In this document: positions 46,293 through 55,411 of the stretch, one piece after another | Position numbering within the stretch: position 1 is the stretch's first letter | How the letters are laid out: each line of letters begins with the position of its first letter | Source of the DNA: Arsenicicoccus piscis | GTDB lineage: Bacteria > Actinomycetota > Actinomycetes > Actinomycetales > Dermatophilaceae | Direction: 5' to 3' | DNA: 64,000 nucleotides | NCBI RefSeq assembly: GCF_022568835.1 | Contig: NZ_JAKZHV010000004.1 | Coordinates: 62,001 to 126,000, forward strand | Position numbers and translations under genes: made by a program | Notes under the pieces: generated by a model | The model's database searches: none | The model's input: the letters and a program-made list of their open reading frames with translations, nothing else | Told to the model about the DNA's origin: nothing

Positions 46293-47659
46293 CGGTTCGC
46301 TACCTCACTGGTGTCGACGTGCGCGGGACGCTCCGGGACCTGCGGGAGCGCGGTGGGGTCGACGCTAAGGTGCTCGACGTCCAGCCACAGCGGCTGGCGA
46401 CGGTCGAGGTGCAGACGCAGACCTTCCTTCCCCATGATGTACGCCACCGCGGCGAGGAATGCCAGTCCGGTGGCGATCGAGCCCACGAGGATGGTCCACC
46501 GTGCGCCCCAGGCGTCACCGATCCAGCCGATGATCGGCGCGCCGAGCGGTGTCCCGCCCATGAAGATCGCCATGTAGAGACTCATCACCCGCCCTCGCAT
46601 CGCCGGTGTGACCGAGAGCTGCACGGCGGCGTTGGCGGTGGTCAGCACGGTGAGGGCCATCAGACCGGTCGGCACGAGCAGGACCGCGTAGACCGGGTAG
46701 CTGGGGGCGAGCGCCAGCGCGAAGGTCACGATCGCGAATCCGCCGAGGGCGCCGAGCAGCACGCGCAGGCGCGGCCGGGACCGCCGGGCGGCGAGCAGCG
46801 CCGCGGACAGCGAGCCGATGGCCATGACCGAGCCGAGGATGCCGTACTCGCTGGCACCCGCGCCGTAGACCTGGGTCGCCATCAGCGCATTGGTGATCTG
46901 GAAGTTCATGCCGAACGTCCCCAGCACGAACACGATCGCCATGATGATCATGATGTCCGGGCGGTGGCGCACGTAGCTGAGACCTTCGCGCAGGGCTCCG
47001 CGTCCGCGCCGCGCCGGCGCCGGGTGCAACGCCTCGGGGCTCAGCGCGAGCAGAGCGATGATCACCGCGACGAAGGACAGCGCGTTGATGCCGAGCGCCG
47101 GGCCGACGCCGAGCGCGGCGATCAGCAGGCCCGCGACGCCGGGGCCGATCAGGCGAGCAGCGTTGAAGGACGCGGAGTTCAGGCTCACGGCGTTGGTCAG
47201 CAGCGGCGCGTCGACGAGCTCGGACGCGAACGCCTGGCGGGTCGGGTTGTCGAACGCCGTGGCGATGCCCTGGGCGAAGGCCAGCAGGTAGACGTGCCAC
47301 AGCTGGCAGGTCCCCGTCGCCACCAGCAGGTACAGCATGGCCGCCGTGACGAGCAGCGCCGACTGGGTGACCAGCAGGATGCGGCGCTTGGGGAAGCGGT
47401 CGGCGACCACCCCCGACCACGGCGCGAGCAGCAGCACGGGCGCGAACTGCAGCCCTGTCACGGTGCCGAGAGCGGTGGAGGAGTGATCGGTCAGCTGGGT
47501 CAGGACCAGCCAGTCCTGGGCGACCCGGCCCATCCAGGTGCCCACGTTGGAGAGCAGACCGCCGGCGAAGTAGAGGCGGTAGTTGGGTACCGCCAGCGAC
47601 GCGAACATGCTGCGCGTCGGCGCCTCGTCGGCGGGGGTCTGCGGGGTGACAGCGGTCAT
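46289..47659 (-). CDS. MFS transporter (enterobactin/macrolide-exporter-like)
   Basis: Twelve-helix exporter of 456 residues, starting with FASLAVPNYRLYFAGGLLSNVGTWMG, the N-terminal helix pattern of the MFS_3 group. The A-motif-like loop is DRFPKRRILLVTQ after VVA, and DNPTRQAFASELVD is another hallmark. Probably effluxes drugs or siderophores. It is encoded between a MarR gene and the microprotein gene, with 4-nt overlaps on both sides, so MarR likely controls it. Confidence 0.9.
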   Translation of the reverse strand: MTAVTPQTPADEAPTRSMFASLAVPNYRLYFAGGLLSNVGTWMGRVAQDWLVLTQLTDHSSTALGTVTGLQFAPVLLLAPWSGVVADRFPKRRILLVTQSALLVTAAMLYLLVATGTCQLWHVYLLAFAQGIATAFDNPTRQAFASELVDAPLLTNAVSLNSASFNAARLIGPGVAGLLIAALGVGPALGINALSFVAVIIALLALSPEALHPAPARRGRGALREGLSYVRHRPDIMIIMAIVFVLGTFGMNFQITNALMATQVYGAGASEYGILGSVMAIGSLSAALLAARRSRPRLRVLLGALGGFAIVTFALALAPSYPVYAVLLVPTGLMALTVLTTANAAVQLSVTPAMRGRVMSLYMAIFMGGTPLGAPIIGWIGDAWGARWTILVGSIATGLAFLAAVAYIMGKEGLRLHLDRRQPLWLDVEHLSVDPTALPQVPERPAHVDTSEVANR

Positions 47660-48129
47660 CGGGCGGCAACCTCCAGCAGCAGGTCGGCGGCGGCGCGCAG
47701 GGTCGCTCGGTCCTGCGGCGACAGGTGAGCCAGGTGCTCGGCCAGCCACTGGGTGCGCTCGGCGCGCGTACGGTCTACGGCGGAGCGGCCGGCGTCGGTG
47801 AGGTCGATGAACACCTGGCGCCCGTCCGCCGGGTCCTTCGTGCGGGTCACCAGACCTTCGTCCTCGAGGCAGCGCACGGTCCGCGTCATCGACGGGCCGC
47901 TCACGCGCTCGATGTCGGCGAGCTGGGTGGGCGTCCTGGCGCCGTCCTGCAGCAGCCGCACCAGCACGCTGAACTGGTGCGGTGCCAGCGCCGACCTGCT
48001 CTCGTAGCGCACCCGCCGGTTGATCCGCCCGCACGCCACCCGCAGGTCCGCGGCGAGGTCGCTGATCTCGTGGTGCGGGTCGGGCTGCGCGCTCGGGGCC
48101 GGCTGGGGCGCGGTGGTGCTGGACGTCAT
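47656..48129 (-). CDS. MarR-family transcriptional regulator (first gene of the MFS operon)
   Basis: A 157-residue regulator whose core reads LAPHQFSVLVRLLQDGARTP, TQLADIERVSGPSMTRTVRC (recognition helix) and LVTRTKDPADGRQVFIDLTD (wing). ATG 48129 gives MTSSTTAPQPAP; longer readings add non-conserved sequence. It is translationally coupled to the MFS gene and probably autoregulates the operon through the palindrome upstream. Confidence 0.9.
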   Translation of the reverse strand: MTSSTTAPQPAPSAQPDPHHEISDLAADLRVACGRINRRVRYESRSALAPHQFSVLVRLLQDGARTPTQLADIERVSGPSMTRTVRCLEDEGLVTRTKDPADGRQVFIDLTDAGRSAVDRTRAERTQWLAEHLAHLSPQDRATLRAAADLLLEVAAR

Positions 48130-48174
48130 CTGGTGCCTGCGATTCAGGGTTGCTCGGGCCGCTCGGTCGAACAG

Positions 48175-48209
48175 GTCCTTAGTCAAGGTTATTACCTGTG
48201 CTAAGGATC
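48175..48209 (-). promoter_or_regulatory. Probable MarR operator and promoter of the MFS operon
   Basis: Nested inverted repeats: outer CCTTAG (48177-48182) and CTAAGG (48201-48206), inner AGGT-tatt-ACCT (48186-48197). It is AT-rich for this genome and lies 47-80 nt upstream of the marR start. On the minus strand it includes TAATAA, a possible -10 element. Confidence 0.65.
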
Positions 48210-48446
48210 TGTCGAGCTCTCGCCCGGCCTCGGTAGCCCGGGTGGCTGGGTCTACGCGCAGGAAGGCGTGGTTTGCGCAGGATCGCGTGAGGTGCGCAGG
48301 GTCGGGAGGGCGGCGGCTCACGGGTTCGTGGGCGGATTCCCAGGGGACGCGGGTGAGCGGACTACCGAATGGTGCGCGGGCAGGCCGGGGCCAACACGCC
48401 GGGTTCGGTAGACCGTGGTGTGCGAGCGCGATGGCAGGCTGTCCGC
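48210..48446 (+). promoter_or_regulatory. Non-coding region upstream of the DUF3048 lipoprotein gene
   Basis: 237 bp. The one structure I see is a perfect 8-bp inverted repeat, CTACCGAA (48362-48369) and TTCGGTAG (48404-48411), with a 34-nt spacer. I see no clear Shine-Dalgarno sequence before GTG 48447. Confidence 0.3.
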
Positions 48447-49613
48447 GTGACGAACGTTCGCCAGAACAACCCCACCGCGTCGACCCGCACCGCGTCGACT
48501 CGCACCGCGTCGACTCGCACCGCGTCGACTCGCACCGCGTCCACCCGCGCCGCGTCGACCCGCAGCGGGCCCAGCACCAGGCCCCGCGGGGCGGCCGTGC
48601 TGACGGCCGTGCTGACGGCGGTCGTGCTGGTGCCGCTGGCCGCCTGTAGCTCGAGCCCGAGCCCGGCGCCCGCCACCAGCTCGTCGCCGAAGCCGACGAC
48701 GGCGAGCTTCGAGGCGACGGCGTCGGGCACGATGGCGCCGGTGCCGGTCAACCCGTTGACCGGTCAGGGTCCGGTGCCGAGCGGGCCGGTGGTGGCGGTC
48801 AAGATCGACGACACGGCGAGCTCGCGACCGTCGCGAGGTGTGGACCGGGCCGACGTGATCTACGTCGAGGAGGTCGAGGGCGGGCTGACGCGCATGATCG
48901 GCGTCTTCACGACCTATCCCACGGTCCGGTCGGTGCGCAGCATGCGTCCGATGGATGCCGAGCTGCTCTGGAACTACGGCAATCTCGTCTACGTCGCGAC
49001 CGGCGGTGGCGGGTCTGGTCCGGCCACGCTGGCGGGGAGCCCGTTCAGCAGGGTGATCATGGACGACGGCGCGGCGGGTTTCGCGCGCGACCGCTCGCAC
49101 CCGGCGCCCTACAACGTCAACGCCGACCTGCAGCTGATCGCGAGTCGCACCAAGGGGGCTCGGGCGCACAATGTCGGATTCACTTGGGCGGCAAGCGATC
49201 CCAGAGTGGCCAAGGCACCAGCCGACGCGGCGGTGTCGACGCGGGTCGGCAACACGCCGATGACGTTCACCTGGGACGCCGGTGCCAAGACCTACGTCCG
49301 CACCATCAACGGACGACGGCTCAACACGGCCGAGGGCCGCCCGATCGCCCAGCCGAACGTGCTGGTGCAGATGTGCGACGGCTACACCGACCGCAGCGAC
49401 ATCGACCCGATCGGCAACCCGTCGCGCTACACGAAGACGGTGGGGTCGGGGCCGTTCGTCCTCTATCGCGACGGCAAGCGGCTGACCGGCACCTGGAAGC
49501 GCCCGACCCCGGGGGCGCCCACGTCCTACGTCGACGCGAGTGGCAAGCCGCTCCCGCTGGCGCCCGGTGGCGCGTTCGTGCTGCTCGCGCGCAAGGGCAC
49601 GCCGGCGAGCTGA
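48447..49613 (+). CDS. DUF3048 domain-containing lipoprotein
   Basis: A 388-residue protein. A basic N-terminal stretch made of ASTRT repeats (bases about 48476-48565) precedes the signal sequence AAVLTAVLTAVVLVPLAACSSS, whose LAAC lipobox predicts a lipid-anchored Cys. The DUF3048 region has VVAVKIDDTASSRPSRGVDRADVIYVEEVEGGLTRMI in outline, plus RPMDAELLWNYG and VLVQMCDGYTDRS. Relatives include YerB of Bacillus, of unknown function. An n-region of over 45 residues before the hydrophobic core is unusual for a lipoprotein; the true start may lie after the repeats. Confidence 0.85.
   Translation: MTNVRQNNPTASTRTASTRTASTRTASTRTASTRAASTRSGPSTRPRGAAVLTAVLTAVVLVPLAACSSSPSPAPATSSSPKPTTASFEATASGTMAPVPVNPLTGQGPVPSGPVVAVKIDDTASSRPSRGVDRADVIYVEEVEGGLTRMIGVFTTYPTVRSVRSMRPMDAELLWNYGNLVYVATGGGGSGPATLAGSPFSRVIMDDGAAGFARDRSHPAPYNVNADLQLIASRTKGARAHNVGFTWAASDPRVAKAPADAAVSTRVGNTPMTFTWDAGAKTYVRTINGRRLNTAEGRPIAQPNVLVQMCDGYTDRSDIDPIGNPSRYTKTVGSGPFVLYRDGKRLTGTWKRPTPGAPTSYVDASGKPLPLAPGGAFVLLARKGTPAS
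48476..48565 (+). repeat. 15-bp tandem repeat encoding ASTRT, six copies
   Basis: Six 15-nt units of the type gcgtcgactcgcacc, the middle ones identical and the end ones with 1-3 changes, encode ASTRT or ASTRA/ASTRS. They keep frame and lie between the start codon and the signal sequence of the DUF3048 lipoprotein. Confidence 0.9.
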
Positions 49614-49694
49614 GGCCCCGCGGCCCGAGCCTCAGCGTGCGGCCCGGGCCTCGACCCGAGGACTCAACCCGAGGCCTCAACCCAGCAGCCGGCG

Positions 49695-50857
<1,163 letters not shown>

Positions 50858-52390
50858 TCAGCGCAGATCCATCCGATCGGCGGCCGCGACCAGCCGTTCG
50901 AGGGCCACGCTGAGCGCAGGAGCGCTGAGCGAGAACGGGATCCGCAGATACTGCTCCAGCCCGCCGCCGGACACCGCGAAGACCGACCCGGGCACGAGGG
51001 CCACGCCGTGCCGGGCCGCCTCCCTCACCAGTGCTGAGGCCTCTGGCCGCGGCAGCCGGCACCAGAGGGACAGCCCACCGGGCGGCAGCCGGTAGCTCCA
51101 CCCGGGCAGCTCGGCGTCGACCGTGGCCGCCACCAGGTCGCGCTGGGCCCGCAGCGTGGCGAGCCGCTCGGCCGTGGCGGTGGGTCGGCGCAGGGCGTGC
51201 GTGAGGGCCAGCTGCTCGACGACCGCGACCCCGAGGTCGAGCGACAGCCGGGCCGCCTCGACCGCCGGCACCAGGTCGGCGGAGCAGCGGATCCAGCCGA
51301 GCCGCAGCCCGCCCCAGTGCGACTTGCTCGCCGATCCGACGAGGACGACCTGGTCGCCGAACGCCGCCAACGGGGTCGGTGGCTCGGGGGACTCCAGGTG
51401 GATGTCAGCCATGGTCTCGTCGGCGACGAGCAAGAGGTCGTGACGAGCAGCCTTCTCGCACAGCAGCGCTCGCGAGGCGTCGTCGAGCAGGGCGCCGGTC
51501 GGGTTGTGAAAGTCGGGGATCAGCAAGGCAGCTCGCGCACCCGAGCGCCGCGCGGTGTCGACCAGGACGTCGATGTCGAGGCCGTCGTGGGTGCTGGCCA
51601 CGCCGACGGGCACAGCGCTCGAACGCCGCAGTGCCGCCATCGAGTTCGGATATCCAGGCGTCTCGACGACAACCCGCTCACCGGGTCGCAGCAGCGCCCG
51701 GAACAGCGCCGCAACACCGGACAGCGCACCGCTGGTGACGACCACCTGCTCTGGCGTCGTCGGTAGACCGCGCCGGCTGTAGCGCGCCGCGATCTGCTCC
51801 TTCAGCGCCGGCAGCCCGGTCGCGAAGTACCCCGCCGTCCCGACATAGTCGGGCAGCTCGGTCACGGCCTGCTGGAACGCCGCCAGCACCCCCGGTGCCG
51901 CAGCCGGCGCCGCCGTCCGCAGGTCGTAGACCTCCCGCTCCGTCCCGGACGAAGCCGCACCCAGCTGCTCCTCGCGGCGCAGCACCGCCACCCCGGCGTC
52001 CGACGCCCCGGCGCCCAGTGCTCCCGAGCCGGCCGCCCCCGAGGCCGCCACTCCCGAGACCGCCACTCCCGAGCCGAGCGGCTCGACCGAGGTAGGCGCG
52101 CCGCGGCGCGGGAGGGTGAGGGTGGACCCCGAGCCCTGCCGCGGCACCAGGTAGCCGTGCTCGGCGAGCTCGGCGTACGCCCGCGTGACGGTGGTGCGGC
52201 TCAGCCCGAGGGTCGTGGAGAGGGTGCGCTCGCTCGGCAGCCGCGTGCCGGGCAGCAGCCGTCCGTCGCAGACGAGCACCCGGGTCTGGTCGGCCAGCCA
52301 GCGGTAGGCCGGCTCGTCCGCGGGGCGGTCGCCGAGGAGGGTGGCGAAGCGGCCGACCCCGAGGCGGGGCGAGGCGTTCGGCACGGTCAC
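50858..52390 (-). CDS. MocR-type regulator (GntR DNA-binding and aminotransferase domains)
   Basis: Fusion of about 510 residues. The winged-helix domain includes GTRLPSERTLSTTLGLSRTTVTRAYAELAEHGYLV; a long Gly/Ala-rich linker (GSGVAVSGVAASGAAGSGALGAG in outline) follows. The class-I aminotransferase-like domain includes SGALSGVAALFRALLRPGERVVVETPGY, and the PLP-Lys segment VLVGSASKSHWGGLRLGW. GTG 52390 is preferred over 52408 because the palindrome at 52407-52433 should lie outside the gene. It is divergent from a YczE-like gene, the arrangement described for YczR-type MocR regulators. Confidence 0.88.
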   Translation of the reverse strand: MTVPNASPRLGVGRFATLLGDRPADEPAYRWLADQTRVLVCDGRLLPGTRLPSERTLSTTLGLSRTTVTRAYAELAEHGYLVPRQGSGSTLTLPRRGAPTSVEPLGSGVAVSGVAASGAAGSGALGAGASDAGVAVLRREEQLGAASSGTEREVYDLRTAAPAAAPGVLAAFQQAVTELPDYVGTAGYFATGLPALKEQIAARYSRRGLPTTPEQVVVTSGALSGVAALFRALLRPGERVVVETPGYPNSMAALRRSSAVPVGVASTHDGLDIDVLVDTARRSGARAALLIPDFHNPTGALLDDASRALLCEKAARHDLLLVADETMADIHLESPEPPTPLAAFGDQVVLVGSASKSHWGGLRLGWIRCSADLVPAVEAARLSLDLGVAVVEQLALTHALRRPTATAERLATLRAQRDLVAATVDAELPGWSYRLPPGGLSLWCRLPRPEASALVREAARHGVALVPGSVFAVSGGGLEQYLRIPFSLSAPALSVALERLVAAADRMDLR

Positions 52391-52406
52391 CAGACCACTG
52401 TCTCCC

Positions 52407-52457
52407 AAGTGGCCCTTCTCGGCAAGGCCACTTCGGGCTCATGCTTGGAGCATGAGC
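52407..52457. promoter_or_regulatory. Two inverted repeats between mocR and the yczE-like gene
   Basis: AAGTGGCC (52407-52414) and GGCCACTT (52426-52433) form a perfect 8-bp inverted repeat with an 11-nt spacer. GCTCATGC (52437-52444) and GCATGAGC (52450-52457) form a second, with 5 nt between, overlapping the yczE ATG at 52452. The first is a good candidate for the MocR operator. Confidence 0.6.
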
Positions 52458-53228
52458 AGCACTGGACGCATGAGCAGCACCGACCGCACGAGCACCACCC
52501 GCACCCCGCGCCGCACCCTGGCGACCCTCGGACCGATCGAGCAGCTGCGCGCCGGCCGCCTGCCGCGCAGACTGGTCCAGCTCTTCGTGGGGCTCACGCT
52601 CTACGGGATCTCGCTCGGGATGTTCGTGCGCGCCGAGCTCGGGCTGGACCCGTGGGACGTGCTGCACGTGGGCCTGACCCACCACACGCCGCTGACCTTC
52701 GGGCAGGTCGTGATCGCGGCCGGGATCGCTGTGCTGCTGCTGTGGTGGCCGCTGCGCCAGCTGCCGGGTCTCGGGACGGTGGCCAACGCGGTGTGGATCG
52801 GCGTCGCGGCCGACGCGACCCTCGCCCTGCTCGACCGACCCGACGCGCTCGCCACGCGGTTCGCGCTCCTGATCGGGGCCGTCCTGGTCAACGGCGTGGC
52901 GACCGGCATGTACATCGGCGCCCAGCTCGGGCCCGGCCCGCGCGACGGGCTGATGACCGGTCTGGCGCGCCGCACAGGATGGTCGATCCGGTTGGTGCGC
53001 ACCAGCATCGAGGTCACGGTGCTCGCGCTCGGGTGGTTGCTCGGCGGGACCGTGGGGCTCGGCACCGTGCTCTACGCCGTCGCGATCGGGCCGCTCGCCC
53101 AGCTCTTCCTGCCGTTCTTCGTCGTCGAGCTGCCCACCCCCGACTCACGCGCCGACCAGGCCGGCAAACAGGCTCAGGACGCCCAGCCGGCGACCTCCTG
53201 CACCGAACGCGGGGGCTTGCCGACGTAG
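52452..53228 (+). CDS. YczE/YitT-like membrane protein
   Basis: A 258-residue membrane protein with about five helices. LVQLFVGLTLYGISLGMFVRAELGLDPWDVLHVGL is the family start (in outline), followed by TFGQVVIAAGIAVLLLWWPL and GTVLYAVAIGPLAQLF. The YczE family is thought to transport amino acids, vitamins or peptides, but is not characterised. Its N-terminus has short MSSTGRMSSTDRTSTTR repeats. Its 3' end overlaps the convergent citrate-synthase gene by 55 bp. Probably controlled by the divergent MocR. Confidence 0.85.
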   Translation: MSSTGRMSSTDRTSTTRTPRRTLATLGPIEQLRAGRLPRRLVQLFVGLTLYGISLGMFVRAELGLDPWDVLHVGLTHHTPLTFGQVVIAAGIAVLLLWWPLRQLPGLGTVANAVWIGVAADATLALLDRPDALATRFALLIGAVLVNGVATGMYIGAQLGPGPRDGLMTGLARRTGWSIRLVRTSIEVTVLALGWLLGGTVGLGTVLYAVAIGPLAQLFLPFFVVELPTPDSRADQAGKQAQDAQPATSCTERGGLPT

Positions 53229-54286
53229 ACCGCGCTCGGCCGGATCATCCGGCGCGCCCGCTTCTGCTCGAGCACGTGCGCGGACCAGCCGGCGAGCCGC
53301 CCGCAGACGAACATCGGCGGGATGAGCTGCGGCGCGACGCCGACGAGGTCGAGCAGCACGGCCGCCCAGAACTCCACGTTGGTGGCGATGACCCGGTCCG
53401 GGCTGCGCTCCTGCAGGGCGGCGGTCGCGGCCGCCTCGACGGCGAGGGCGCACTCGTAGCGGGGTGCCTCGAGGCGTCGGCACGCCTCCTTCAGCGCCAC
53501 GGCCCGCGGGTCCGGGCCGCGGTAGACCCGGTGGCCGAAGCCCATGACCCGGCCCCCGTCGCGCAGCGACTCCTCGATGACGGCTTCCGGCGCCAGCCCC
53601 CGGTCGCACGCCTGCAGCATGTAGTGCACCCGCATCGGCGCGCCGCCGTGCAGCGGGCCGCTCATCGCGCCGACCGCGCCGGACAGGCACGCAGCGACGT
53701 CGGCGCCGGTGGAGGCGATGACGCGGGCGGTGAGGCTGGAGGGGTTGAGACCGTGCTCGGCGATGGCGATCCAGTAGGTGTCGAGCGCCTCGACGTGGCG
53801 GGGGTCCAGCTCGCCGCGCCAGCGGATCAGGAACCGCTCGGTGACGGTGGCGGCCCGGTCGACCTCGCGCTCGGGCACGACCGGCAGGTCGGCGCCGCGG
53901 GCGGACTGGGCGATGAAGGACATGGCCATCACCGAGGCGCGGGCCAGCTCGTCGCGCGCCTGCTGCTCGCCGATGTCGAGCAGCGGCCGGAAGCCCCAGA
54001 CGGGGGCGAGCATGGCGAGCGACGCCTGCACGTCGACCCGCACGTCACCGGTGCGGACGGGCAGCGGGAACGCCTCGGCGGGCGGCAGGCCCGGCTGCAG
54101 GTCGTCGTCGACCAGCAGGCCCCAGACCTGCGCGAACGTCGTGCGACCGAGCAGCTCACGGATGTCCACCCCCCGATAGCGCAGCGACCCCGAGCTCCGG
54201 TCGGCCTCCGCGATCTCGGTCGAGAACGGCCCCGGCTCCGGGGCTGCCCCCGGCGCCGGGTCGGGCCCGTGCGTCGCCGCGGTCAC
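53174..54286 (-). CDS. Citrate synthase (CitA/type 2-like)
   Basis: Condenses oxaloacetate and acetyl-CoA at the entry of the TCA cycle; some members of this shorter group use propionyl-CoA. It has 370 residues. Catalytic residues are visible in IAEHGLNPSSLTARV (His), SGPLHGGAPMRVHYML (His) and MGFGHRVYRGPDPRAVAL (with the conserved Arg); the usual Asp region follows as NVEFWAAVLLDLVGVA, where the active-site Asp typical of the family is not in its standard context. The GTG start overlaps the stop of the small gene upstream (GTGA). Confidence 0.9.
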   Translation of the reverse strand: MTAATHGPDPAPGAAPEPGPFSTEIAEADRSSGSLRYRGVDIRELLGRTTFAQVWGLLVDDDLQPGLPPAEAFPLPVRTGDVRVDVQASLAMLAPVWGFRPLLDIGEQQARDELARASVMAMSFIAQSARGADLPVVPEREVDRAATVTERFLIRWRGELDPRHVEALDTYWIAIAEHGLNPSSLTARVIASTGADVAACLSGAVGAMSGPLHGGAPMRVHYMLQACDRGLAPEAVIEESLRDGGRVMGFGHRVYRGPDPRAVALKEACRRLEAPRYECALAVEAAATAALQERSPDRVIATNVEFWAAVLLDLVGVAPQLIPPMFVCGRLAGWSAHVLEQKRARRMIRPSAVYVGKPPRSVQEVAGWAS

Positions 54287-54663
54287 GGCCGCTTGCGCCG
54301 CCTCGAGATGCGCGGCAGGACCCGGTCGGCCTCGTCGCCCGGCCGGATCCGCTTGTCCAGGTCGTAGCCCTCGATCAGCAGCGCGAGCGGCTTGGTGGTG
54401 GAGGGGTGCGACGCGACGGGCTTGTCGCCGGTGAAGACGATGAACCGCTTCTCGTCGCCGTCGAAGACCGTCATCACCGAGCCGTCCACCAGCTGGTGGG
54501 CGTGCTCGAGCGCGTGCATGCGGTGGTTGACCCGCTTGAACTGCTTGTTGGCCAGCTCGCGGGCCGGCCCTTGACCCTGCTTGATCGCCTCGTAGGCGAG
54601 CGGACCGTAGCGCACACCCAGCTTGACGATGTTGCTCACGGCCTTGCTCTTGGGACTCGGCAC
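54283..54663 (-). CDS. Conserved actinobacterial protein of unknown function
   Basis: A 126-residue basic protein: an N-terminal helical part (AVSNIVKLGVRYGPLAYEAIKQG), then HRMHALEHAHQLVDGSVMTVFDGDEKRFIVFTGD, and a basic tail ISRRRKRP. No domain is recognised. I have the impression that it is conserved beside citrate synthase or pdxH in related genomes but cannot check. GTG 54663 follows aaggagg at 5-6 nt on the minus strand. It is divergent from pdxH. Confidence 0.75.
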   Translation of the reverse strand: MPSPKSKAVSNIVKLGVRYGPLAYEAIKQGQGPARELANKQFKRVNHRMHALEHAHQLVDGSVMTVFDGDEKRFIVFTGDKPVASHPSTTKPLALLIEGYDLDKRIRPGDEADRVLPRISRRRKRP

Positions 54664-54710
54664 GGGGGCCTCCTTCGCGTGGTTGGGCCCCCTCAGCCTA
54701 ATCTCGTCCC

Positions 54711-55400
54711 ATGACGTCGATGCGCGACCTGCCCCGGGTCGACTACTCCGGTGTCGGGCTGGACGAGGCCGACACGGCTCCGACGCCGTGGCTGCAGGCC
54801 CAGCGCTGGCTGGCCGAGGCCGTGGCCCACGACCGCGAGCGCGGGGTGACCGGCGAGCTCAACATCCTCGACCTCGCCACCGTCGACGCCGACGGCCGCC
54901 CGGACGTGCGGCCGGTGCTGATGAAGTTCTTCACCCCCGGCGGTCCCGGCTTCATCTCCGACGCCCACTCCGCGAAGGCCTCGCAGCTCGGGGCCAACGC
55001 CCACGCCGCCGCGACGCTGCGCTGGCCCACGCTCTACCGGGTGATCCGGATGCGGGGCACCATGGTGCCGCTCGAGCGCGAGATCCTCGAGGGCTACTGG
55101 GTCACCCGGCCGTGGGGTGCCCAGATCAGCGCGCGGGCGTCGCTGCAGTCCCAGCCGATCGTCGGGCGGGAGGCGCTGGAGCTGGCCTACCGGGTCGAGG
55201 CCGAGCACTGGCCCGAGGACGGCAGCGCCGGGCCGGTCCCGATGCCGGACGCCTTCGTCGGCTGGTCGCTGCGGTGCGACGAGGTGGAGTTCTGGGCGGG
55301 GCGGCCCTCGCGCCTGCACGACCGGCTGCGCTTCCGGCGCACCGGCGACGGCGACCTCGACGACGTGGACAGCTGGGCGCGGATCCGCTTGCAGCCGTAG
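54711..55400 (+). CDS. pdxH: Pyridoxamine 5'-phosphate oxidase
   Basis: FMN-dependent oxidase that makes pyridoxal 5'-phosphate. It is 229 residues long with RPDVRPVLMKFFTPGGPGFISDAHSAKASQLGANAHAAATLRW across the FMN- and PLP-binding region (quoted in outline), RVIRMRGTMVPLE, and the C-terminal EFWAGRPSRLHDRLRFRR, which carries the conserved substrate-binding Arg residues. ATG 54711 follows TAATCT (54699-54704), a -10 box typical of leaderless transcripts. Confidence 0.92.
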   Translation: MTSMRDLPRVDYSGVGLDEADTAPTPWLQAQRWLAEAVAHDRERGVTGELNILDLATVDADGRPDVRPVLMKFFTPGGPGFISDAHSAKASQLGANAHAAATLRWPTLYRVIRMRGTMVPLEREILEGYWVTRPWGAQISARASLQSQPIVGREALELAYRVEAEHWPEDGSAGPVPMPDAFVGWSLRCDEVEFWAGRPSRLHDRLRFRRTGDGDLDDVDSWARIRLQP

Positions 55401-55411
55401 CCTCGTGGCTC

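Noticed and set aside
49614..49694. Terminator between the DUF3048 and serC genes
   Set aside because: The gap has repeated ggcctc/cccgagg words but no single stable hairpin with a clear tail that I could define.
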